From: Shewanella salipaludis | Lineage (GTDB): Bacteria; Pseudomonadota; Gammaproteobacteria; Enterobacterales; Shewanellaceae | Assembly: GCF_012911865.1 (NCBI RefSeq) | Contig: NZ_JAAXYH010000002.1 | Location: 434,001-498,000 of the forward strand | Direction of reading: 5' to 3' | DNA length: 64,000 nt | Shown: positions 26,286 to 39,061 of the stretch, one piece after another | Position numbering within the stretch: the first letter of the stretch is position 1 | How the letters are laid out: each line of letters opens with the position of its first letter | The notes under the pieces: generated by a model | Seen by the model: the letters and a program-made list of their open reading frames with translations, nothing else | What the model was told of the DNA's origin: nothing | Databases searched by the model: none | Position numbers and translations under genes: made by a program

Positions 26286-26705
26286 ATGTTCAAAAAAAAG
26301 AAGCCAACTGCGGCCCTCACCTTCATCGCCCAAGGCACTAAACTGACAGGCATGACAGAGTTCAGCGGCGATGCCTTGATCGGCGGCGAGCTCAATGGCA
26401 GTGTCTATTCAGAGGCAAATATCACCATAGAACTCAATGGCTGCATCCAGGGCGAAGTCAAGTGTCACGAGCTGAAGGTGTCGGGTTTTTTCAACGGCAA
26501 GTTGGCATGTGACAAGCTCATCATCACAGGCAGTGGCACCCTGGAAGGCGAGATTAGCTGCACCAGCATGGAAATTTACGACGGCGGGCAATTCATAGGC
26601 ACCAGGGTAAAAGAGCAGCTGATGCTACTCGACTCGGCCCCCAAGGCGGCAGGCGTCACTGAGGGCGGGCAAGATTGCGACTTTGCCGAGGCCGCCGGCG
26701 CCTGA
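26286..26705 (+). CDS. Bactofilin family cytoskeletal protein
   Basis: A 139-residue bactofilin, a self-polymerising right-handed beta-helix protein. A basic N-terminus (MFKKKKPTAALTFIAQGTKL) precedes the repeated beta-helix core from about residue 20 to 115, with the turns GDALIGGELNGSVYSEANI, LNGCIQGEVKCHELKVSG, FFNGKLACDKLIITGSG and TLEGEISCTSMEIYDGGQF. The C-terminal tail is Ala/Gly-rich and probably disordered. Bactofilins form membrane-associated filaments that localise other proteins. It is alone on the plus strand between galE and a convergent minus-strand pair. Confidence 0.88.
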   Translation: MFKKKKPTAALTFIAQGTKLTGMTEFSGDALIGGELNGSVYSEANITIELNGCIQGEVKCHELKVSGFFNGKLACDKLIITGSGTLEGEISCTSMEIYDGGQFIGTRVKEQLMLLDSAPKAAGVTEGGQDCDFAEAAGA

Positions 26706-26715
26706 CAGCGACGGC

Positions 26716-27408
26716 CTAAGGCTTGCCAGGCGCAGCCGGACTGAAGGCGGCGATCCTTTGGCGCAGCAAGCGCACGAACTCTGCGCTATCGCGGTCCAAG
26801 CTGTCTTTGGGAATATACAAGTGGTAGCCAAGATGCGCATTCAAGGTCTGGCATCTATGGCCAAACATCGCCAGCACCCCGCGGTATCTGTCACCCTCGA
26901 CAAGCAGCGGGGTAAATTCGGCACCGAGATAATGCTCCAAGGACTGCAGATCTTCATCCTGGGTGGCCGCCGTCATCAACAGCGGCCGCTGCTCCGTCAG
27001 TAAACCTGTGGCCAATCTGGGGGAGATGTTATCCAACACGGGATTGAGTCGCTTCAGTTTTATGCCGACATAGGGCAGTTCTATCAACTCCATGCCCTGG
27101 GTTAACCTGGGAACATCGACCCTGTGGATGTTGTCCCAGGCCACGAACACGCTGCCGCGCCTGTGATAGTAATTCAGCCCTGAGGGCGTGAGCTCCATGC
27201 TGGTCTCGGGTTCGTAGAGCTTGGCCAGCCCCAACAACAAGCCGACGGCCCCCAGAGAAAACAGGAGTAACCCGGCGGCAAACAAGCCAGGGTAGACCAG
27301 CAGCAAGCTCAGCCCCAGCAACAGGCTGACGCCGCCCCCCACAGACAGGGTCAGGCCATTGCGTTTGGAAAAGGGCCGCACGGCAAAGATATCGCTTTCA
27401 CACTTCAC
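26716..27408 (-). CDS. DUF2982-like membrane-anchored protein
   Basis: A 230-residue protein resembling DUF2982 of Shewanella and Vibrio. Two adjacent membrane segments lie at about residues 18-36 and 40-60 (LLLGLSLLLVYPGLFAAGLL). The rest is soluble, with the blocks YYHRRGSVFVAWDNIHRVDVP, which resembles a PH-like fold, and LNAHLGYHLYIPKDSLDRD. The likely start is GTG 27408 (VKCESDIFAVRPFSKRN), with AGGAG about 11 bases upstream; it overlaps the elyC end by 11 bases. Function is unknown; family name from memory. Confidence 0.6.
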   Translation of the reverse strand: MKCESDIFAVRPFSKRNGLTLSVGGGVSLLLGLSLLLVYPGLFAAGLLLFSLGAVGLLLGLAKLYEPETSMELTPSGLNYYHRRGSVFVAWDNIHRVDVPRLTQGMELIELPYVGIKLKRLNPVLDNISPRLATGLLTEQRPLLMTAATQDEDLQSLEHYLGAEFTPLLVEGDRYRGVLAMFGHRCQTLNAHLGYHLYIPKDSLDRDSAEFVRLLRQRIAAFSPAAPGKP

Positions 27409-28150
27409 TCTGGTCTTGCTCCTGTTTGAGCCTGAACCACAACTGCCCCAGATACTCGTGAATGGCGCGCTGGCTGGCCAACAGCTGCCTGGCATCGAGT
27501 CGCCACCAATAATCCTCCCTGGCGAGAAAATCCGTCGGCGCCGCCTCAGGCTGCAACCCCTGGGCGGTAAAAATTTGCATGCTTCTCGGCATGTGAGTCG
27601 CAGACGTGACCAAACGGAAGGGGGCATCGGCTATCTGAAACTTGGCATATTCGGCTTCTTCTATCGTGTCTCTGGCGAGCGGCAACAGCAGTATCTTATC
27701 TTCGGCAACCCCGAGTTCCATGGCCGCATCGGCCATCACCCTGGCATGGGAGCGACTGTTCGTCTCACCATTCCAGCCACTGACCATGAGTTTGCAATCC
27801 TGCCCCAACGTCAACTGCCGCAGCCCCTCGGTGAGCCTTGCCAGGGCGACGGGAGACAATTGCTGTGTCGCACTGCCGGCCAGGCTGTCGTCATGGCCTG
27901 AGCCCAACACCATCACCAGGCAAGCCCCAGTTATGGCCTGGTTGTTGACGCCATAACTGGATTCCAGCGGTCTGAGCAGCAGATTGCTGCCCCAGACGCT
28001 GCTAAGCAGCACCAGGAGTGTCAGCGCCAGCAACGACAGAGGACGGGCGAGGCGGCGATGTCGCCAGAAGAGGAATACGAGCAGGAGCAGCAGACAAACG
28101 AAGGGAACCGGCATCGCCAGCTGTGACAGAAGTTTCTTAACCCAGAACAT
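27398..28150 (-). CDS. elyC: ElyC/SanA/YdcF-family envelope protein ElyC
   Basis: A 250-residue inner-membrane protein of the DUF218 family. Two N-terminal membrane segments (about residues 14-31 and 36-54) are followed by a periplasmic DUF218 domain starting at about 68: ACLVMVLGSGHDDSL, LMVSGWNGE near 120, and FRLVTSATHMPRSMQIF near 182, which carry the family's conserved acidic and His residues. The ATG at 28150 follows GAGG by 6 bases. The layout matches E. coli ElyC, which is tied to peptidoglycan synthesis and envelope integrity. It overlaps the downstream DUF2982 gene, so they form an operon. Confidence 0.85.
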   Translation of the reverse strand: MFWVKKLLSQLAMPVPFVCLLLLLVFLFWRHRRLARPLSLLALTLLVLLSSVWGSNLLLRPLESSYGVNNQAITGACLVMVLGSGHDDSLAGSATQQLSPVALARLTEGLRQLTLGQDCKLMVSGWNGETNSRSHARVMADAAMELGVAEDKILLLPLARDTIEEAEYAKFQIADAPFRLVTSATHMPRSMQIFTAQGLQPEAAPTDFLAREDYWWRLDARQLLASQRAIHEYLGQLWFRLKQEQDQSEV

Positions 28151-28226
28151 AGGCATCCTCGAGAGTACGGATAAAGACTGAGGCACGTCTCGGGCCAAAG
28201 CCGTGAGCCCGGGACGTGCGAGTGCG

Positions 28227-28280
28227 CCATGCTAGCATGGAAACGCCCCCGGCTTCATCCGGCTAACGGCGAATGAAGCC
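28227..28280. repeat. Palindrome and hairpin between mak and elyC
   Basis: CCATGCTAGCATGG (28227-28240) is a perfect 14-bp palindrome. It is followed by a hairpin GGCTTCAT (28251-28258) / ATGAAGCC (28273-28280). Neither has a T run on the minus strand, so a terminator is doubtful; they might be regulatory or transcript-stability elements. Confidence 0.5.
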
Positions 28281-28317
28281 AGACTCTGTCCCTAGCTTAC
28301 GGCGCCGGGGTCCGGCA

Positions 28318-29220
28318 TCAGGCCTTCTGCCACAACCAGGCCGCCCCCCGTACCCCGGAGGAACAACCGTAGAGGTTCTGTACCACTGGGGTGCGACACT
28401 CGCCGCCCAAGACATACTTGGACAGGAGATCCGGTAGTCTGGGGTAGATGGCATCGATATTCGACATGCCGCCACCCAGCACTATGGCATCGGGATCCAG
28501 CATGTTGATCACATGTGCAAGGGAGCGGGCCAGCCTGTCCATATAGCGCTCAAACGCCTGGTTGGCAGCGGCATCGCCCGTGGCGGCCAGGGCCATGATA
28601 TCGGCGCCCGAGGTCAAGGCCTGGCCCGTGGCGGCATTGTAATCTCGTACGAAGCCGGTGCCTGAGATGAAGGTCTCGATGCAATCCTTATTGCCACAGA
28701 AACAGCTGGTGCTGTTGAATTCCGCTGCCGTCATCCAAGGCAGGGGATTATGGCCCCATTCACCGCCTATGCCGTTGCCGCCGCCATGAACCTTGCCGTT
28801 GATGGCGATGCCGGCGCCGCAACCCGTGCCTATGATCACGCCAAACACCACGCCTTTACCCGCGGCGGCGCCATCGACGGCTTCCGATACCGCGAAGCAA
28901 TTGGCATCGTTGGCAACCCGCACCTCACGGTTCAGTCTGGCACCGAGATCCAAGTCCAGCGGATGACCGTTTATCCAGGTGGAATTGGCATTTTTCACCA
29001 GACCGGAAAAGGGGGACACCACGCCAGGGATGCCGACCCCGACCGTACCTGTGATCCCGAGACTGGCCTCGGCATCCAACACCAGGGTGGTAACTGCATC
29101 CAAGGTCGCCTGGTATTCTCTGGGAGTGGGGACGCGCTTACGGTACAGCTCACGTCCCTCATCACACAAGGCCACCAGTTCTATTTTTGTTCCACCCAGA
29201 TCGACGCCCATGCGCATCAT
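28318..29220 (-). CDS. mak: ROK-family fructokinase
   Basis: A 300-residue ROK sugar kinase very similar along its length to E. coli Mak (fructokinase). The phosphate-binding motif [14 protein letters not shown] is at residues 5-18. [20 protein letters not shown] (about 103-122) contains the catalytic Asp, and [20 protein letters not shown] follows. The zinc-binding ROK signature is present as [15 protein letters not shown] near 172, and the C-terminus [11 protein letters not shown] matches Mak. N-acetylglucosamine kinase NagK is the alternative, but the NANSTW(I/L)NG block fits Mak. Transcribed alone or with cysQ, 64 bases upstream on the same strand. Confidence 0.85.
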   Translation of the reverse strand: MMRMGVDLGGTKIELVALCDEGRELYRKRVPTPREYQATLDAVTTLVLDAEASLGITGTVGVGIPGVVSPFSGLVKNANSTWINGHPLDLDLGARLNREVRVANDANCFAVSEAVDGAAAGKGVVFGVIIGTGCGAGIAINGKVHGGGNGIGGEWGHNPLPWMTAAEFNSTSCFCGNKDCIETFISGTGFVRDYNAATGQALTSGADIMALAATGDAAANQAFERYMDRLARSLAHVINMLDPDAIVLGGGMSNIDAIYPRLPDLLSKYVLGGECRTPVVQNLYGCSSGVRGAAWLWQKA

Positions 29221-29284
29221 CAGTCACTCTCCGCTTATCAGTGTAAACTCGGTCCCAGGCATATCGGCCTGCCGAGCGTGAATG

Positions 29285-30085
29285 TTATTTTGCCCAGCCC
29301 GGCGCTGTCGCAATAAAGTAGGGGTTTAAAATCTCTGCCTTCTGGTTATATTTCAATGGCTCGTCTGTGCCGTAGCGAGTCACCCTGCCCCCGGCGGCCT
29401 CCAGCACGGCTTGGGCAGCGGCCGTATCCCATTCGCTGGTGGGCCCCAGCCTGGGATAAATATCCGCCGCCCCTTCTGCCAGCAGACAAAACTTGAGCGA
29501 ACTGCCGACACTGAGCAAGCTATGGGCGCCCAGCGCCTCGAGATAGGCCGCAAGTCCGGGGCTGGCGTGGGAGCGGCTGCCGACGACTATCGGCTCGGGC
29601 CGAACGGCATCTGTCTTGCCTGCGCCATCCAGGCGTATCGTCTCGCCTTGATGCACTAACCAGGCACCGCTTGCCAATGAACCCAGATAACACTTGTCGA
29701 GCACGGGCGCATACACCACCCCGGCAATGGCGCGGCCTTGATGGATCAAGGCGATGTTGACGGTAAACTCGCCATTACGCTTGAGAAACTCCTTGGTGCC
29801 ATCCAGGGGATCTATCAGCCAATAAGTCGACCAATGGCGACGAACCTCCCATGGAATATCCGCCGCTTCTTCCGACATCACAGGATATTGCGGGAACTGG
29901 CGCGTCAGAGCCGCGACTATCGACTCATGACTGGCAATATCGGCCGCGGTCACAGGGCTAGCATCCGCCTTATGCGCCACTTGCACCTCTGTCTGCCCAT
30001 AGACTCTGAGTATGGCCTCTCCGGCCTGCAACGCGATAGCGGCAACCTGGTCCAACTGTTCCCGCGAAAGTATCTCTGATGTCAC
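29285..30085 (-). CDS. cysQ: 3'(2'),5'-bisphosphate nucleotidase CysQ
   Basis: A 266-residue inositol-monophosphatase-fold enzyme that removes the 3'-phosphate from adenosine 3',5'-bisphosphate, a by-product of sulfate assimilation. The metal-binding motifs are the Glu pair in VMSEEAAD (about residues 68-75) and WLIDPLDGTKEFLKRNGEF (about 88-106). The C-terminal motif SEWDTAAAQAVLEAAGG (about 216-232) carries the last metal ligand. The combination DPLDGTKEF with NGEFTVNIALI is specific to CysQ rather than SuhB. Confidence 0.93.
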   Translation of the reverse strand: MTSEILSREQLDQVAAIALQAGEAILRVYGQTEVQVAHKADASPVTAADIASHESIVAALTRQFPQYPVMSEEAADIPWEVRRHWSTYWLIDPLDGTKEFLKRNGEFTVNIALIHQGRAIAGVVYAPVLDKCYLGSLASGAWLVHQGETIRLDGAGKTDAVRPEPIVVGSRSHASPGLAAYLEALGAHSLLSVGSSLKFCLLAEGAADIYPRLGPTSEWDTAAAQAVLEAAGGRVTRYGTDEPLKYNQKAEILNPYFIATAPGWAK

Positions 30086-30785
30086 AGCTTAATTCCTTGA
30101 AATATTGAGGCGTCATTGCATTATGCCATCTTGCCGGACGGGAATTAATAACATATTCGTCATATATTGATCAAAAGATACTAAGCCAAGGGCGCATGGC
30201 TGAAAAGCCTTGCCGGCCGGTTGCATTCGTATTCACCCATGCTCGCCTCCAGCCATGGCACCAAAGAAGCAGCCATGGCCTCAAAGAAATGGCCCCAAAG
30301 CAACAATAGTCAGAGTTCGAGCCCGGGACAGGATTAAAAGATCAAAACCGACAACCGGCAACACAACAGGAGCTGAGGCCATGGCATGCTTGAGACCCGT
30401 GATCCTGCATGCAGACGGTTGGCAGCGCCCTGCCTCGCAAGATGGGCCAAGATCATTTTTCCTGGGTCCAGGCAGGCATTCACGAGAAAAACCAGGGCCT
30501 TGGGGATAAATAGCCGACATTTCCAACAAAAAACGCCCCAGCCCCACAGCGAAAACAGAAAATAAAGCTATACAAAAAAGTGAACTGTGTTAATCTGGAC
30601 CCCGGCCTGTGATTCAGACCTATTTATAAGCAATATTATGTTTTTGAAAACCTTCGCTGCACCGTGTATTTTGTTTGCCGTCATGAAGCTTTCCACTCAT
30701 AACTTATCATCAACATAAATAATTCTATTTCTGGCTGTATCCCGCATAATTGCGAATTATTTGATTGAAAATTTTGGAGACATTC
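30086..30785. other. 700-base intergenic region between cysQ and the cold-shock gene
   Basis: No gene is supported. The part 30086-30200 is AT-rich and probably holds the cysQ promoter. A degenerate repeat lies at 30251-30303. From about 30500 to 30785 the sequence is AT-rich and leads into the cold-shock gene, consistent with a long 5' leader of the kind found on cspA-type mRNAs. Confidence 0.45.
30251..30303. repeat. Degenerate about 20-bp tandem repeat
   Basis: AGCCATGGCACCAAAGAAGC is followed head to tail by AGCCATGGCCTCAAAGAAAT and then the shorter GGCCCCAAAGCAAC. It is noncoding as far as I can tell. Confidence 0.6.
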
Positions 30786-30995
30786 ATGTCTAAAACTACT
30801 GGTGTAGTTAAATGGTTTAACGAAGATAAAGGTTTCGGTTTCATTTCTCCTGACAATGGCGGCGCCGACGCATTCGTTCATTTCCGCGCTATCGTTTCGG
30901 ATGGTTTCAAAACCTTAGCCGAAGGTCAAAAGGTTTCTTTTGACGTAGAGCAAGGCCAAAAAGGCCCACAAGCTGCGAACGTTACTGTTCTGTAA
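30786..30995 (+). CDS. Cold-shock protein (CspA family)
   Basis: A 69-residue single cold-shock domain that binds single-stranded RNA and DNA. RNP1 is KGFGFISPD (residues 16-24) and RNP2 is DAFVHF (residues 30-35; the usual form is DVFVHF). ATG 30786 follows TTTTGGAG by 7 bases. Codon use is biased to A/T-ending and preferred codons unlike the GC-rich neighbours, as expected of a highly expressed gene. The upstream AT-rich region may be a long cold-responsive leader. A strong terminator follows 19 bases after the stop codon. Confidence 0.95.
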   Translation: MSKTTGVVKWFNEDKGFGFISPDNGGADAFVHFRAIVSDGFKTLAEGQKVSFDVEQGQKGPQAANVTVL

Positions 30996-31013
30996 TTAGA
31001 ATTACACTCGCAG

Positions 31014-31042
31014 AAAAATGCCAGCTTATGCTGGCATTTTTT
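31014..31042 (+). terminator. Bidirectional terminator between csp and antiporter gene
   Basis: AAAATGCCAGC / GCTGGCATTTT stem with a 4-base loop, followed by six T on the plus strand and matching A run before it. It can end the cold-shock transcript on the plus strand and the convergent antiporter transcript on the minus strand. Confidence 0.93.
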
Positions 31043-31088
31043 ATGGGCGTAATTTAGCTTTTAGTCATATGTTACCGCTCTAGAGTCC

Positions 31089-33035
31089 TCAGCCCTGCAG
31101 CAGATACTCTTCGGCTTTTTCTACCCTTCTGGGTTTCCCCACCAATAACAAGATATCACCGGCCTGGATCAACCAACTGGCATCCGGGTGATCCACTTCC
31201 GCGCCGCCGCGCCGCACCGCCCTGAGCTCCACCTTGAGTTTATCCCAGGGGATATCGGCCAGACACTTGCCGACAGCATTGGCTTCCCTGGGCAAGGCGA
31301 CCGCATGCAGCAACTCCAGGGTGAAGTCGGTCTCAGTGCCGGAAAAGAAGCCATGCAAATATTGATAATGATTGCGCCGCTCAAACTCGAGCCGTTTCAG
31401 GATCCGCGCCAGCGGCACCCCGCATTGGTACAACACCTGGGACACCAACATCAGGCTGCCTTCGAGGGACTCGGGGATCACTTGGCTGGCACCGGCCTTC
31501 TCCAACTCCTCCAGGCCAACGCTGTCACGGGTACGCACCAAGATCTTGGCCTCAGGCGCCAGAGTCTTGCAGAGCGGCAAGACTTCTTCCAGGCTTCTGG
31601 AGTCGTAGAAAGTCACCACCACCATCTTCGCCTGCCGTACCCCGGATTGCTTTAGGATGCTGCGCTTACAGGCATCACCAAAATAGACCGGCTCGCCGCC
31701 ACGCCGCGCCTCAGAGACCCGGGTGGGGTCGAGATCCAGCACCCTATAGGGCACGGCCTCCGTCTTGAGGAACCTGGCTATGGTCTGGCCGACCCGGCCA
31801 TAACCCAGGATAAGCACCAGCTCTTTGACATCTTGCATGGCGTCATCCGGCTTTTCCATCACCACCTTGGGGCCGAGCCCCTGGGCCCAGCGGCCAATGC
31901 TCACGCTGTGGCGCACCAACCAGGGAGCGAGCGACATGGATAAGACGGCCACCATCACGAATATGGTGCTGACCTCCTTATCCAGGAGTTGGTAATTGAC
32001 CGCCAGCGCCAGGGCCACGAAACTGAATTCCCCCACCTGGGCCAGCGTCATGCCCGTGCTCAGCGCTATCCGGACGGGTTCGCCGATCAAACGCAGCAAG
32101 CCATAGACGATCGCCGTCTTACCCAGGATAACCGCCGACAGGATCAGGAGTATCTGCCACCAGTAATGCAGCACCAAACCGAAATCCAACAGCATGCCGA
32201 TGGAAATGAAAAATAGCCCCATCAGCAGATCCCGAAACGGCCGTATGTCCGCCTCCAGCTGACGACGATACTGGCTCTCCCCCAATAACATCCCCGCCAT
32301 GAAGGCCCCCAACGCCATGGACAGTCCCAGCCACTGCGTCAGGACCCCGGTCAACAGGGCCACCACCAAGGTCGACAGCACGAACAGCTCATTGGAGCGG
32401 GAGCGGGCGACCTCATCGAATACCCTGGGCAAGGCCCATTTGCCGAACGCCATCAAGACGATGAAGGCCAGTATGCCTTTCACCAGTGCCAGCAGTATGG
32501 GGATAAAATCCAGAGATTCGCCATCGGCGGCCAACAGGGGCAGCAAGATCAGCAGGGGCACCACGGCCAGGTCCTGAAACAGCAACACACTGACGGAAAG
32601 TTCACCATGACGTCGCCTCAGCCAACTCTGTTCATTGAGCAGCTTAAGCACGATAGCCGTCGAAGATAAGGCGACGGCCGAGCCTATGATCAGCGCTTCG
32701 GCCAGGGTGCGGGAGCACAACCAGGCGACGGCCATGCTCAGTATGGTCGTGATGGCCACCTGGGCGAAACCCAGGCCGAAAACGGTGCGCCGCATGGCCC
32801 AGAGCCTGGGCACGGAGAATTCCAGCCCCAGGGTAAACATGAGTAACACCACCCCCAGCTCGGCCACCGACTGCATCTGCTGCTGGCTGAACCAATGAAA
32901 GCCGCTCGGGCCACTGACGACCCCGGTCAGGAGATAGGCCAGAATCGCCGGCAACCCCAGACGCCGCAACAGGGCGATGCTGACGATGGCGATGACCAGC
33001 ATCAGTAAGATCTGAATGAGAAAACTGTGTTCCAT
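31089..33035 (-). CDS. CPA2-family cation/proton antiporter with TrkA domains (KefB/YbaL-like)
   Basis: A 648-residue inner-membrane antiporter. About residues 5-380 form 11-13 hydrophobic segments of the monovalent cation:proton antiporter-2 family, including LLFQDLAVVPLL (about 152-163), which carries the conserved Asp of the ion site. A TrkA-N (KTN) domain starts at about residue 405 with the dinucleotide-binding motif LILGYGRVGQTIARFL. A TrkA-C domain covers about 560-648. This domain order suggests K+/H+ or Na+/H+ exchange gated by NAD(H). Whether it is a glutathione-gated Kef or another CPA2 member cannot be settled here; no kefF/kefG-type partner gene is adjacent. Confidence 0.88.
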   Translation of the reverse strand: MEHSFLIQILLMLVIAIVSIALLRRLGLPAILAYLLTGVVSGPSGFHWFSQQQMQSVAELGVVLLMFTLGLEFSVPRLWAMRRTVFGLGFAQVAITTILSMAVAWLCSRTLAEALIIGSAVALSSTAIVLKLLNEQSWLRRRHGELSVSVLLFQDLAVVPLLILLPLLAADGESLDFIPILLALVKGILAFIVLMAFGKWALPRVFDEVARSRSNELFVLSTLVVALLTGVLTQWLGLSMALGAFMAGMLLGESQYRRQLEADIRPFRDLLMGLFFISIGMLLDFGLVLHYWWQILLILSAVILGKTAIVYGLLRLIGEPVRIALSTGMTLAQVGEFSFVALALAVNYQLLDKEVSTIFVMVAVLSMSLAPWLVRHSVSIGRWAQGLGPKVVMEKPDDAMQDVKELVLILGYGRVGQTIARFLKTEAVPYRVLDLDPTRVSEARRGGEPVYFGDACKRSILKQSGVRQAKMVVVTFYDSRSLEEVLPLCKTLAPEAKILVRTRDSVGLEELEKAGASQVIPESLEGSLMLVSQVLYQCGVPLARILKRLEFERRNHYQYLHGFFSGTETDFTLELLHAVALPREANAVGKCLADIPWDKLKVELRAVRRGGAEVDHPDASWLIQAGDILLLVGKPRRVEKAEEYLLQG

Positions 33036-33197
33036 GCGCCGTCTAAGCCCCCAGTCAATATACTGACATAGGTATAGCGTTAAGGGTAACTACAAGATTA
33101 ACTGAATGACAAATAAAGACAAATTTAATTAAAAAGATATTCGGCATGTTCTTTGCTTATTTATTAACTATTATCAACCTCCCCGCTGGAGCAAGCT

Positions 33198-34106
33198 ATG
33201 GATTTTGGCCTGACGACCGAGCTATTCCCGAATGAATACCGCTATCGGCCAACTTTGGCCGCCAATGACAAGCCCATGATAGATCTGGTGCAAGTCATAC
33301 AAGGGCTGCATATGAGTTTAGATCCCAGGACAGTTTTTGCCTGTTACGGCAATGTGCTGGGACAACACTTGCCGGTCATGGGCGTGGACTTGTCGCTTGC
33401 CCAGCAGGAATTCAGCTGGGGCAGTCCCCATGGCATCAGCATGAGCCGCTACCTGGATTATGGCGATCGCGCCCTCAGCCTGAATTACAAGCTACAGAGC
33501 CTGCTGACCCAGCAACAGCTGGCCTTGCTGCAGGACATCGAGGCCCTGCTGCTGCAACCTCTGCTCAATGCGGTGCAATACCAGGCCATGTCCACCCAGG
33601 CCATGTTCGACTCGCTCACAGGGCTGGGAAACCGTCACTATTACCAAGAGAGTGTGAAGACGGCCGTCGCCCGCAGCCAACGCAACTTGGGGCAGGTTTC
33701 ACTGGTGATCCTGGATCTGGATAACTTCAAGCAACTCAACGATTGTTTCGGTCATGCCTGTGGTGACAGCATACTCAAGGTCTTTGGCGAATTGCTCAAT
33801 GAGTCCATCCGTAACACAGATCAGGCATTTCGTATCGGCGGGGATGAATTCGTGGTGCTGGTACAGGGCGATGCCCATGCCGCCGCCATCTTGTGTGAAC
33901 GCATCATAAGTAAGATGCTCCAACAGCCGCTGTTGATGCGTTTCGAGGTGAGGGCCAGTCTGGGGGTCGCCCAATTGGCCGAGGAACAGGAGCATCATCA
34001 GCTCTATGAATTGGCCGACAGGGCGCTATACCAGGCCAAGGCCGCCGGCAGGAACTGTTACCGGATCAGCATGACCGACTATGATGAAGAGAGGATCAGT
34101 GCCTGA
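33198..34106 (+). CDS. Diguanylate cyclase with a unique N-terminal domain
   Basis: A 302-residue protein. Residues about 135-295 are a GGDEF domain with the active-site motif GGDEF near residue 214, and the allosteric I-site RNTD exactly five residues before it, so product inhibition is likely. DSLTGLGNR marks the domain start and SLGVAQL the usual late block. The N-terminal 130 residues have no signal or membrane segment and may be a divergent GAF-type sensor (TVFACYGNVLGQHLPVMGVDLS). The ATG at 33198 follows GCTGGAG by about 7 bases. It should make cyclic di-GMP; the input signal is unknown. Confidence 0.88.
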   Translation: MDFGLTTELFPNEYRYRPTLAANDKPMIDLVQVIQGLHMSLDPRTVFACYGNVLGQHLPVMGVDLSLAQQEFSWGSPHGISMSRYLDYGDRALSLNYKLQSLLTQQQLALLQDIEALLLQPLLNAVQYQAMSTQAMFDSLTGLGNRHYYQESVKTAVARSQRNLGQVSLVILDLDNFKQLNDCFGHACGDSILKVFGELLNESIRNTDQAFRIGGDEFVVLVQGDAHAAAILCERIISKMLQQPLLMRFEVRASLGVAQLAEEQEHHQLYELADRALYQAKAAGRNCYRISMTDYDEERISA

Positions 34107-34136
34107 ACGCCGCTCGCACTCCCCCGAATTGACGGC

Positions 34137-35522
34137 CTAGAGAGGGCCATCCTCCAGTACACAGGAGAGTCCGGACTCATCGGCAGCGCAGACGGCCGAT
34201 TTTTCCAGCCAGAGGCCGACGGCCGCAACCGGCTTGTCGCCATAGAAGAGCAAAGGCCAGCCGGCGCGCTTCCAGGGGGGAATACCGAATTCCTGCCACA
34301 ACTTCTTCAGCTCGCGCCCTTTGGCCCTCTGCTGCGGATGACAGCGTAAACTCCCCCCCTGATTGAACCTGACAGTCACAGGCTCCCCCGCCGCGGGCAA
34401 TCTCAACCTGGGCCCTGTGTCTGTCAGGCATAGACGCAGCCCACAGGCGTTGGCCAGGGGCAGCTGCAGCGTCTTGCCGGCCAGCAGTTCTGCCATCTCG
34501 GCCGACGTTAACGCCCTTTGGCTGGCCGGCGCCTCCTCGGTGGCGGCACTGATGTAGGCCTGGGTTTGAAAGCGTCGTACCACCAGACCCGAGACCCGGA
34601 TCTCGACCCTGGCATCTTCCCTGGCATGCAGCAGCTGACGGCGGATCTGCTCCAATTGCAACTGAGACGGCGGCTTGAGCCCGAGTCTGTCGATATAGCC
34701 CCGCAGCAGCAGCGCCTGCCAGGCGGGGGATAAAGACTCGAATCCCCTTAGCCTCAGTGCCGAACCCCCATGAGGCACGGCTTCATCTATCCACTCGGGT
34801 AAGCGCTTGCTCACCTCTTCGTCGATTACGGCCTGCTGCTCGGCGCAGAGGGCGGCACTGCGACTGGCCGTGCTGGCAATCGCCCCCCAGCGTGCCTTCA
34901 ATCTGGGAATGATCTCCAGCCGCAAGAAGTTACGATCGAACTTATCGTCGGCATTGCTCTCATCCTCAATGTGCGCAAGATGATGCCTCTGGGCATAGGC
35001 TTCGATCTGCTCGCGGCTGACATCCAGCAGCGGCCGCAGCTGCCACTTGTCGCCATCCAATGGCTGCCGCGCGCCCATGGCCGCCAGGCCCTTGGGCCCC
35101 TGGCCGCGCTTGAGCGCCAACAGTATGGTTTCCAGCTGATCGTCTTCATGGTGGGCCGTCAGGAGCAGATCGCCCGTTTGCATCAGGGCAAGGATGGCCA
35201 GATAGCGGGCAGAGCGGGCCTCGGCCTCCAGGCTCAATCTCGGGCCCTGGCGCACCTTGACCCTCTGCACCTTGAGTGTCAGGCCATAGGCGTCGGCGCT
35301 GGCCTGACAATGCCGGGTCCAGGCCTCGGCGTTGGCACTCAAGCCATGATGCACATGCACCAATAACACCTGCCGCTGCGGATGGCGCTTGGCATACAGG
35401 CTCAGGCCATGGGCCAACACTTCAGAGTCGACGCCCCCGCTGTAAGCCAGCACTAACTTAGCCGTCGCCGGCAGACTCAGGGTCTGCAATTGCGCCTCGA
35501 TACGCCCCGCCACGTCGATCAT
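34137..35522 (-). CDS. tilS: tRNA(Ile)-lysidine synthetase
   Basis: A 461-residue ATP-dependent enzyme that converts C34 of the CAU-anticodon tRNA-Ile to lysidine so that it reads AUA. The PP-loop motif LAYSGGVDSEVLAHGL is at about residues 24-39. The conserved LLTAHHEDDQLETILLALKRGQG and NFLRLEIIPRLK blocks follow. The C-terminal domain (about 370-445), with SLRCHPQQRAKGRELKKLWQ and PPWKRAGWPLLFYGDKP, is the tRNA-binding region. ATG 35522 is preferred over upstream codons. It lies directly after dnaE, 65 bases away on the same strand. Confidence 0.95.
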   Translation of the reverse strand: MIDVAGRIEAQLQTLSLPATAKLVLAYSGGVDSEVLAHGLSLYAKRHPQRQVLLVHVHHGLSANAEAWTRHCQASADAYGLTLKVQRVKVRQGPRLSLEAEARSARYLAILALMQTGDLLLTAHHEDDQLETILLALKRGQGPKGLAAMGARQPLDGDKWQLRPLLDVSREQIEAYAQRHHLAHIEDESNADDKFDRNFLRLEIIPRLKARWGAIASTASRSAALCAEQQAVIDEEVSKRLPEWIDEAVPHGGSALRLRGFESLSPAWQALLLRGYIDRLGLKPPSQLQLEQIRRQLLHAREDARVEIRVSGLVVRRFQTQAYISAATEEAPASQRALTSAEMAELLAGKTLQLPLANACGLRLCLTDTGPRLRLPAAGEPVTVRFNQGGSLRCHPQQRAKGRELKKLWQEFGIPPWKRAGWPLLFYGDKPVAAVGLWLEKSAVCAADESGLSCVLEDGPL

Positions 35523-35587
35523 CTTTATGTATACCTCGGTTGTCGTCCCAGCCGGCACTCATGAGCCAAAGTGGCAGGGATAAGCGC

Positions 35588-39061
<3,474 letters not shown>

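Noticed and set aside
30210..30509. Plus-strand 99-codon frame before the cold-shock gene
   Set aside because: Composition is unlike protein and it covers the degenerate repeat; no start signal.
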